Shown: positions 15,770 through 20,842 of the stretch, piece by piece | Numbering within the stretch: the first letter of the stretch is position 1 | How the letters are laid out: every line of letters starts with the position of its first letter | Assembly: GCA_002479815.1 (NCBI GenBank) | Contig: DLPA01000023.1 | Coordinates: 1-20,842 of the forward strand | Source: a bacterium UBA7470 | Lineage (GTDB): Bacteria; Pseudomonadota; Gammaproteobacteria; Burkholderiales; Burkholderiaceae_C | DNA: 20,842 bases | Direction of reading: 5' to 3' | Made by a program: the position numbers and the translations under genes | Notes under the pieces: generated by a model | Told to the model about the DNA's origin: nothing | Seen by the model: the letters and a program-made list of their open reading frames with translations, nothing else | Database searches by the model: none

Positions 15770-16267
15770 ATGACTTCTGAGATGCCGCCACTGCGCGCAA
15801 GTCCCCTGGGGCTGGATACAGATTTACTGCATACGCTGCATCGCGGCTTGGTGCTGCTGATGCAACAACATCAAGCCGCTTTGGTCGCCGACGCCGAAGC
15901 ACCGCCGGCACTGCGTCGTTTGGCCGAGCGCGACCACATCACGGCAGCACACGTTCACGTCATGCGCCATTTACCACGCGAAGGCGCTCGTCTGACGCAG
16001 TTGGCCACTCGTTCGGCCATCTCCAAGCAAGCGATGTCGAATGCGGTTCGGCAATGCACCGACTGGGGGCTGGTGTCGCAAGAAAACGATCCTTCAGACC
16101 GGCGAGCCTCTCGGGTGGTGTTCACGCCCTTGGGCTGGGCATGGCGACAGGCCTTTGTGCGGGCGGCCTCTGCGGTGGAGACGTCGTTTGCGGAGCGGGT
16201 GGGCAAAGAAGTGGCGACTGTCACCGCGTTAGGGCTAGAAACATGGGTCGCCGATGGGGGAGGCTAG
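15770..16267 (+). CDS. MarR-family transcriptional regulator
   Basis: A 165-residue winged-helix regulator that should bind DNA as a dimer. The dimerisation helices lie at both ends. The HTH covers about 74-95 (LTQLATRSAISKQAMSNAV). The wing has the family signature DPSDRRAS (107-114) followed by VVFTPLG. A GAGGAG ribosome site precedes the ATG by about ten bases. The ligand is unknown. The gene is divergent from recA and 77 bases upstream of a glutamine-synthetase-family gene in the same direction, which is a plausible target. An operator-like palindrome lies in its own promoter region. Confidence 0.9.
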   Translation: MTSEMPPLRASPLGLDTDLLHTLHRGLVLLMQQHQAALVADAEAPPALRRLAERDHITAAHVHVMRHLPREGARLTQLATRSAISKQAMSNAVRQCTDWGLVSQENDPSDRRASRVVFTPLGWAWRQAFVRAASAVETSFAERVGKEVATVTALGLETWVADGGG

Positions 16268-16344
16268 CGTGCGTTTCTGACTGACAATCCGACCGCAGCC
16301 GATAAGATGATGCCTCTCTAAAGCTTTGTTCAAAGGTTCGCTGC

Positions 16345-17685
16345 ATGGTTCGCAACCCAGAAATAGACGAGTTGATCGGCGCACTCCGCGCCCAAGGCGT
16401 ACACAGCGTACTGGCGCAATTTACGGATATTGTGGGCGCTCCAAAAGGCAAACTGGTGCCGCTGGAGCATCTGCAGGATTTGGTGCACATCGGTGCCGGT
16501 TTTTCTGGCCCCAGCATCTGGGGCACAGGTTTGCCGCGCATGGGTGTACGCAGCGAGTATTACGGACGCATCTTGTCGCATACCCTGCAAGTCTTACCCT
16601 TTTGGCCCGGCGTGGCCCGTGCCATTTGCAATGGGTTTGCAGGAGGTGAGCCTTTAGAAACCTGTTCCCGTCAAGTGCTGCGAAGACAAGTACAGCGTTT
16701 GCGGGATCGAGGTCTGACGCTGTGGGTGGGGGTGGAGCCTGAGTTTTTCTTACTCCGCGAGCAAGGCGGACAGTGGCAGCCCGCAGACGCGCAAGACCAA
16801 CTGGACAAACCCAGCTACGACTTGCAAAGTTTGTATCGGCAACGCGGCTTACTAGAAGAGCTGCGCGTCACCCTCAAAGCCTTGGGCTTTGTACTGCAAC
16901 AAATCGACCACGAAGATGCCAACGCCCAGTACGAAGTCAATTACAAACACGACGAGGCGCTGGCTGCCGCCGACCGCTTTCAGTTGTTCAAACTCAGTGT
17001 GCAAGCGGTGGCACAAAAACATGGTGTGCGCTACTGTGGGATGCCCAAGCCTTTTGCCCATGCACCGGGCAGCGGCTTGCATCTGCATGTCAGTTTGACC
17101 GATGTCACAGGCCGCGCGGTCATGGCAAACCCAGAAGGGCTATTGGGCTTGAGCGAAACCGGCTTGCGGTTTGCCAACGGACTATTAACCCACGCTGATG
17201 CGCTGACGGCCTTGTCCGCCCCCACCGTCAACAGCTACAAACGGCTGGCAAGCACCCGCAGTGCGTCAGGCACCACATGGGCACCGGTGTGGAAAAGCAT
17301 AGGCTACAACAACCGCACCTGCACCTTACGCACGGTGGCCGGACGCTTGGAGTGGCGAGTGTCTGACCCCAGTTGCAATCTCTACTTGGCCTTGGCGGGC
17401 TTGATCGCGGCGGGGCTGGATGGCTTAGATCACGGCGACTGGCCTTTGCCTCAAGCCTGCGATGAAGACTTGTACGAGCGACACGCACAAGGCTTGCCCA
17501 TGCCTCCGCGTCTGCCACGCGACTTAGCCCAAGCCTTAGACGCACTAGAGGCCGACGCACCCTTGCGCGTGGCCGTCGGCACGGCTGTTTGCCAAGAATT
17601 CCTGAGCGTCAAACGTCAAGAATGGAGCCAATACGCCCAGCACATCAGCTCGTGGGAGTGGCAGCAGTACGCCACGGGCGCATGA
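16345..17685 (+). CDS. glnT: type III glutamine-synthetase-family ligase (GlnT-like)
   Basis: A 446-residue member of the glutamine synthetase superfamily, which forms gamma-glutamyl amides from glutamate, an amine or ammonia, and ATP. Visible motifs are the metal-binding VEPEFF (129-134), the stretch NAQYEVNY (193-200) and the ATP-region signature KPFAHAPGSGLHLHVS (235-250). The substrate region has NSYKRL, and the C-terminus has the conserved EWRVSDPSCNLYLALAG stretch. The length fits the short type III/GlnT class of rhizobia. The gamma-glutamylmethylamide synthetases of methylamine users are of similar size, so the amine substrate cannot be decided here. It is not the housekeeping GlnA, which is about 470 residues with an adenylylation site. 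An AAAGG ribosome site precedes the ATG. The neighbouring MarR-type gene may regulate it. Confidence 0.85.
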   Translation: MVRNPEIDELIGALRAQGVHSVLAQFTDIVGAPKGKLVPLEHLQDLVHIGAGFSGPSIWGTGLPRMGVRSEYYGRILSHTLQVLPFWPGVARAICNGFAGGEPLETCSRQVLRRQVQRLRDRGLTLWVGVEPEFFLLREQGGQWQPADAQDQLDKPSYDLQSLYRQRGLLEELRVTLKALGFVLQQIDHEDANAQYEVNYKHDEALAAADRFQLFKLSVQAVAQKHGVRYCGMPKPFAHAPGSGLHLHVSLTDVTGRAVMANPEGLLGLSETGLRFANGLLTHADALTALSAPTVNSYKRLASTRSASGTTWAPVWKSIGYNNRTCTLRTVAGRLEWRVSDPSCNLYLALAGLIAAGLDGLDHGDWPLPQACDEDLYERHAQGLPMPPRLPRDLAQALDALEADAPLRVAVGTAVCQEFLSVKRQEWSQYAQHISSWEWQQYATGA

Positions 17686-17704
17686 GTGGGATAGACCCTC
17701 TGCA

Positions 17705-18076
17705 TTACTGCATCGAATGCACACCGATGGTGTTGCCTTCGGTATCCATCACCAGGGCGATGTGACCGTATTCGCCGATGGGCATTTTGGGCTTGAGGAT
17801 GTGCCCGCCTGCGGCGCTGGCACGCTCGGCTTCAAGGGCGCAGTCGGCGCTGCTGAAATAAACCAAGGTGCTGTTGCCCCCTGCCGCAAAGCCAGTCATT
17901 TTGACGAGTGCGCCTGAAGCGCCGTATTGCCCATCAGCCATAGGGAAACTCCACATTTCGATGTCGTTCGAGTTCAGGCGTTGCAACTGCGTGCCGAAGA
18001 CAGTTTCGTAAAACTGTTTGGCGCGAGGCATATCGTTGACATAAATTTCAAACCAACCCACGGGATTGCCAGGCAT
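17705..18076 (-). CDS. small VOC-family (glyoxalase-like) protein
   Basis: A 123-residue single-domain VOC protein. It begins WFEIYVNDMPRAKQFY, with Glu10 where many VOC enzymes have a metal-binding histidine. It ends in the subfamily pattern GEYGHIALVMDTEGNTIGVHS. The family is often annotated as glyoxalase/bleomycin-resistance protein. The substrate is unknown and the metal site looks incomplete, so it may bind a ligand without classic glyoxalase activity. A strong ribosome site AAGGAG lies five bases before the ATG, with a perfect TATAAT further upstream, so it has its own promoter despite following the IclR gene. It converges on the GlnT-like gene with 19 bases between. Confidence 0.88.
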   Translation of the reverse strand: MPGNPVGWFEIYVNDMPRAKQFYETVFGTQLQRLNSNDIEMWSFPMADGQYGASGALVKMTGFAAGGNSTLVYFSSADCALEAERASAAGGHILKPKMPIGEYGHIALVMDTEGNTIGVHSMQ

Positions 18077-18117
18077 AAGAACTCCTTGTCACATTGAAAG
18101 GGAATCGAGTACCTGAA

Positions 18118-18150
18118 ATTATACACAGTATTGTTGATTTACACAGTATT
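18118..18150 (-). promoter_or_regulatory. promoter of the small VOC gene with a tandem 11-bp repeat
   Basis: On the minus strand a perfect TATAAT (complement of 18118-18123) lies about 40 bases before the VOC start. The 11-base unit AATACTGTGTA occurs twice, 18 bases apart (complements of 18122-18132 and 18140-18150). One copy abuts the -10 box and the other covers the -35 region and the IclR stop codon. No good TTGACA is seen, so the repeats may be activator or repressor sites. Confidence 0.45.
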
Positions 18151-18975
18151 TGGTGCGCCTAAACGTTGAGACAACTGTTGACCCATGGCAATCAGGGTTT
18201 GGGCTTGCTGGCACTGCGGGTCAAGGTCGAGCATGGCGGAAGGGGCGATGGCGGCAATCGCCAGCACCAAGCGACCAAAGCCATCGAACACCGGCACGGC
18301 CATCGCACTGATGCCGGGCAAGAGTTCGTCGCGCACGCGGCTCAGGCCCAAGGTGCGGACTTGTGCCAACTCGGCTTGAAAACTCATTTGCTGCGCGGGA
18401 TCAGTCAAGCCTTCGGCAGCCAGTGCGGGGGCGATGGTGGCGGCATCCATGAACGCCGCAAAAATTTTGCCTGTCCCCGTGTGACGCAGCGAGGCCGGGA
18501 TGCCGTGGCGCATGTGCACATTCACCGCGTGCGGCCCGGCTTCCACGCGCACGATGATGGGGCAGTTCGATCCCCACACCGCTGCCGACACCGTGCAGCC
18601 CATGCGCTGCGCCAAGCCGGGCAGCTCGGCAATTGCCAGCCGCACCGGATCGACCTGCTGCAAGCTGATGAGGCCCAGCTGCACCGCCAGCGACCCCAAG
18701 CCGTAATGCCCGCTCACGGGGTCTTGCTCGATCAGCCCCAATTTGCCAAAGCTCACCAAGTAGGGATGCGCTTTGGCGGGGGTCATGTCGGCCTCGCGGG
18801 CCAAATCTTTCAAGGCCATGCGCTGGCCTGAGCGTGCCAAGGCTTTGAGCAGTTGGCCGCCCACTTCCACGCTTTGTATGCCGCGTGAAGCACGGGTGAC
18901 GGCTTCATCGGCCTGTGTATGCGGCTCAGGCTGAAGATCAGAAGGAGAAGCTAAAGGGGCAAATGCAGGTGTCAT
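18139..18975 (-). CDS. IclR-family transcriptional regulator
   Basis: A 278-residue regulator. The N-terminal winged HTH follows RGIQSVEVGGQLLKAL and includes MALKDLAREADMTPAKAHPYL, then the wing GLIEQDPVSGHYGLG. The C-terminal IclR effector domain includes MRHGIPASLRHTGTGKIFAAF and the closing motif AMAVPVFDGFGRLVLAI. These proteins usually sense small aromatic or organic acids; the ligand here is unknown. ATG 18975 is chosen because a perfect palindrome and a candidate promoter (TTGCAT-17-TATCAC) lie just upstream. Longer versions starting at ATG 19017 or GTG 19029 are possible and would put the palindrome inside the coding sequence. It is divergent from the MBL-VOC pair, its likely target. 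Confidence 0.9.
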   Translation of the reverse strand: MTPAFAPLASPSDLQPEPHTQADEAVTRASRGIQSVEVGGQLLKALARSGQRMALKDLAREADMTPAKAHPYLVSFGKLGLIEQDPVSGHYGLGSLAVQLGLISLQQVDPVRLAIAELPGLAQRMGCTVSAAVWGSNCPIIVRVEAGPHAVNVHMRHGIPASLRHTGTGKIFAAFMDAATIAPALAAEGLTDPAQQMSFQAELAQVRTLGLSRVRDELLPGISAMAVPVFDGFGRLVLAIAAIAPSAMLDLDPQCQQAQTLIAMGQQLSQRLGAPNTV

Positions 18976-18996
18976 AGCGGTGATTGTCGGATTGAA

Positions 18997-19013
18997 ATCA
19001 CTTTGAAAGTGAT
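18997..19013. promoter_or_regulatory. perfect 17-bp palindrome, likely IclR-type operator
   Basis: ATCACTTT-G-AAAGTGAT is a perfect inverted repeat around a single central base, between the divergent IclR and MBL genes. It overlaps the possible -10 region of the IclR promoter on the minus strand and sits about 30 bases upstream of the -35 box of the MBL promoter. This placement fits self-repression plus control of the MBL operon. Binding by this regulator is inferred. Confidence 0.55.
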
Positions 19014-19043
19014 ACATCAGGGTTTTCACTTATGCAAACGCAT

Positions 19044-19071
19044 TTGACATACACGAATGAACGCCTAAAAT
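19044..19071 (+). promoter_or_regulatory. sigma-70 promoter of the MBL-VOC operon
   Basis: A perfect TTGACA (19044-19049) and TAAAAT (19066-19071, five of six) are separated by 16 bases. Transcription would begin near 19078, giving a leader of about 60 bases. This excludes the ATG at 19032 and supports the ATG at 19137 as the start of the MBL gene. Confidence 0.6.
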
Positions 19072-19136
19072 TCGCCTCCATCAGTTCGTTTTTGTTTAAT
19101 GAATTACACATCAACAAATTTTTAGGCAACCGCACG

Positions 19137-20096
19137 ATGAACGCTCCCAAAACCTTCGCCTCCGCCGCCGACCTTGAGGTCAAAAAAGTCAGTTTCGACC
19201 AACTCTCAGACCACGCCTACGCCTACACCGCCGAGGGCGACCCGAACACCGGCATCGTGATTGGCGACGATGCGGTGATGGTGATCGACACCCAAGCCAC
19301 GCCCATCATGGCGCAAGACGTGATCCGCCGCATCCGCGAGGTGACGGACAAGCCCATCAAATACGTCACCCTGAGCCACTACCACGCCGTGCGCGTGTTG
19401 GGCGCAAGCGCCTACCAGCCCGAGCACATCATCGCCAGCCAAGACACCTACGACTTGATCGTCGAACGCGGCGAGTTTGACAAGGCCAGCGAGATTGGGC
19501 GCTTCCCCCGTCTGTTCCAAAACGTCGAAAGCGTGCCGCCCGGTCTGACATGGCCCACCCTCACCTTCACCGGCAAGATGACGCTGTGGCTGGGCAAGCT
19601 GGAAGTGCAAATGCTGCAACTCGGGCGCGGTCACACCAAGGGCGACACGGTGGTGTGGTTGCCGCAAGAGAAGATTTTGTTCAGCGGCGACTTGGTGGAG
19701 TTCGATGCCACGCCTTACGCGGGCGATGCTTATTTCAAAGACTGGCCACAGACGCTGGACGCGATTGCCGCGTTGCAACCCGAAAAACTCGTGCCGGGCC
19801 GAGGCGCTGCCTTGCAAACGCCTGAGCAAGTGCAAGCGGGCTTGGCGGGCACACGCGCCTTCATCAGCGATTTGTACGCCAACGTGCAAGCGGGCGCAGC
19901 CCAAGGCGAAGACCTGCGCAAAGTCTATGAGCGCACCTTTGCCGCCATGCAGCCCAAGTACGGCCACTGGGTCATCTTCAACCACTGCATGCCCTTTGAC
20001 GTGACCCGCGCTTACGACGAAGCCACCCAATACCCCAATCCCCGCATCTGGACGGCAGAGCGCGACGTGGCGATGTGGCAAGCCTTAGAAGGTTGA
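19137..20096 (+). CDS. MBL-fold metallo-hydrolase-like protein with altered metal motif
   Basis: A 319-residue metallo-beta-lactamase-fold protein. The N-terminal strand pair GIVIGDDAVMVIDTQ leads to the metal loop, which reads LSHYHAVRVLGA (79-90) where the family usually has HxHxDH. His81 and His83 are kept, but the Asp and last His are Val85 and Arg86. His166 in GRGHTKGDT, Asp185 in LFSGDLVE and a late histidine in NHCMPFD remain. A one-metal site therefore looks possible, while the second site is incomplete. I recall similar HYHAVRVLGAS sequences in related bacteria, so this is probably a conserved subfamily and not a mutation. The substrate is unknown. The start at 19137 is set by the upstream promoter. 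The VOC gene follows after six bases, and an IclR regulator is divergent. Confidence 0.9.
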   Translation: MNAPKTFASAADLEVKKVSFDQLSDHAYAYTAEGDPNTGIVIGDDAVMVIDTQATPIMAQDVIRRIREVTDKPIKYVTLSHYHAVRVLGASAYQPEHIIASQDTYDLIVERGEFDKASEIGRFPRLFQNVESVPPGLTWPTLTFTGKMTLWLGKLEVQMLQLGRGHTKGDTVVWLPQEKILFSGDLVEFDATPYAGDAYFKDWPQTLDAIAALQPEKLVPGRGAALQTPEQVQAGLAGTRAFISDLYANVQAGAAQGEDLRKVYERTFAAMQPKYGHWVIFNHCMPFDVTRAYDEATQYPNPRIWTAERDVAMWQALEG

Positions 20097-20102
20097 TTCA
20101 TC

Positions 20103-20645
20103 ATGAAAATAGACCGCATTCACCACGTCGCCTACCGCTGCAAAGAGGCCAAGGAAACCGTCGAGTGGTACGTCAAGCACCTGAACATGGACTTTGTGCT
20201 GGCGATTGCCGAAGACCAAGTGCCCTCGACCCAAGCGCCTGATCCGTACATGCACGTCTTTTTAGACGCGGGACAAGGCAATGTGCTGGCGTTTTTTGAA
20301 CTGCCCAACGCCCCCGAGATGGGGCGCGACGAGAACACCCCCGCGTGGGTGCAGCACATCGCCTTCAAGGTCAAGGACATGGACACCTTGATCGCCACCA
20401 AAGAGCGCCTGCAAGCGGCGGGCATTGAGGTGATAGGCCCGACCAATCACACCATTTTCAAGAGCATCTACTTCTTTGACCCCAACGGTCATCGCTTGGA
20501 ATTGGCCGCCGACGTGGGCACGCCCGAGATGTACCAACAACTCGACGCGGTGAAGTGGGAGATGCTCAACGAATGGGCACAGACCAAACGCGCCCCCCGC
20601 CACGCCGCATGGATGCACGACCGACAATTGCAAGCCGCGCCTTGA
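20103..20645 (+). CDS. VOC-family protein of the MBL operon
   Basis: A 180-residue VOC protein with two beta-alpha-beta-beta-beta modules. The start is IDRIHHVAY with His8, followed by FFELPN (Glu66), VQHIAF (His85) and DPNGHRLELA (Glu133). These are the probable ligands for one divalent metal, as in type I extradiol dioxygenases and related isomerases. The C-terminal 45 residues extend beyond the fold and are rich in Trp and basic residues. Its position six bases after the MBL gene and under the same promoter suggests a joint catabolic or detoxification step, perhaps on an aromatic-derived compound given the IclR regulator. That function is an inference; the substrate is unknown. No further gene follows before the terminal repeat. 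Confidence 0.88.
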   Translation: MKIDRIHHVAYRCKEAKETVEWYVKHLNMDFVLAIAEDQVPSTQAPDPYMHVFLDAGQGNVLAFFELPNAPEMGRDENTPAWVQHIAFKVKDMDTLIATKERLQAAGIEVIGPTNHTIFKSIYFFDPNGHRLELAADVGTPEMYQQLDAVKWEMLNEWAQTKRAPRHAAWMHDRQLQAAP

Positions 20646-20740
20646 GCTGTGCCAACCCGCCCCTTTTCCTACCACTTTCCGCTGGTCGTAGGTGTCTACA
20701 CCACAGGGGCGATGGTTTGGACAAGTGAAAACCACCCCGT

Positions 20741-20842
20741 CAGGCTCACGCCTGCCACCCCTCCACAGAGGGGAATTGAGCGGCCTGCACTCGTTGCAGG
20801 AGCGCAGTCGGCGCGAGACATTCCCCTCCGGTGGAGGGGTGG
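20741..20842. repeat. REP-like palindromic repeat element, cut by the window end
   Basis: The stretch contains four nested palindromes. CAGGC-TCAC-GCCTG (20741-20754) is the first. CCACCCCTCCAC followed by AG and AGGGGAAT (20755-20776) is the second. CCTGCA-CTCGT-TGCAGG (20784-20800) is the third. The last, 20820-20842, is the reverse complement of the second apart from three central bases, CGG in place of AG, which makes it one base longer. The two outer units form an inverted pair about 43 bases apart. This is the layout of extragenic repetitive palindromes found many times per genome in Burkholderiales; copy number cannot be seen here. The 95 bases before it (20646-20740) hold no gene that I can support. 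Confidence 0.6.

Noticed and set aside
18166..18831. Plus-strand open frame of 221 codons opposite the IclR gene
   Set aside because: Antisense to a well-supported IclR protein; His/Gly/Arg-rich shadow composition.
19206..20081. Minus-strand open frame of 291 codons opposite the MBL gene
   Set aside because: Shadow frame of the MBL gene; no ribosome site, promoter or domain.
1..20842. Mobile island, prophage, toxin-antitoxin or defence system
   Set aside because: No integrase, transposase, phage, toxin or nuclease genes were found, and the genes are typical chromosomal ones apart from the short repeat elements noted.

Overview
The window looks like ordinary chromosome from a betaproteobacterium, most likely Burkholderiales and close to Comamonadaceae. 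The basis is the recA-recX pair, a birA gene followed by a SPOR-domain gene, a long zinc-ribbon topoisomerase III, a GlyGly-CTERM subtilase, and moderately GC-rich DNA. The genus is inferred from memory of gene arrangement and is not proven. I see no rRNA, tRNA, CRISPR array, insertion sequence, prophage or defence island.

Layout. The 3' end of a proline-rich gene enters from the left (1-255). A YaeR/GloA2-type VOC protein (322-711) follows. An AT-rich spacer of about 280 bp carries a 47-bp imperfect inverted repeat. Next is a secreted S8 serine protease with a GlyGly-CTERM tail (994-2742). Its end overlaps, tail to tail, the SPOR-domain gene of a birA-SPOR operon (minus strand, 4491-2714). 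topB (4562-7288) is divergent from birA, and a Z-DNA-prone tract lies in the shared promoter region. It converges on a two-gene signalling operon (minus strand, 13271-7330): a 1638-residue CHASE/PAS hybrid histidine kinase with its own REC, REC and HPt domains, then a PleD-like REC-GGDEF diguanylate cyclase. A TlpA-like lipoprotein thioredoxin (13363-13854) is divergent from the kinase.

The right part starts with recA-recX (minus strand, 15565-13869), overlapping by ATGA, with a LexA box upstream of recA. Divergent from recA are a MarR regulator, with an operator-like palindrome, and a type III glutamine-synthetase-family enzyme. A small VOC gene and an IclR regulator lie on the minus strand. 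The IclR gene is divergent from a two-gene unit encoding a metallo-beta-lactamase-fold protein and a second VOC protein. The window ends in a repetitive palindromic (REP-like) element.

How the genes work together. The kinase and cyclase very probably form one phosphorelay that controls cyclic di-GMP. The MarR protein probably controls itself and perhaps the ligase gene. The IclR protein probably controls the MBL-VOC operon through a perfect 17-bp palindrome between them. I found no clearly new biological system. The best leads are the inverted-repeat element before the protease, the MBL protein with an altered metal motif, the protease tail that runs into the neighbouring gene, and the compact operator arrangements.
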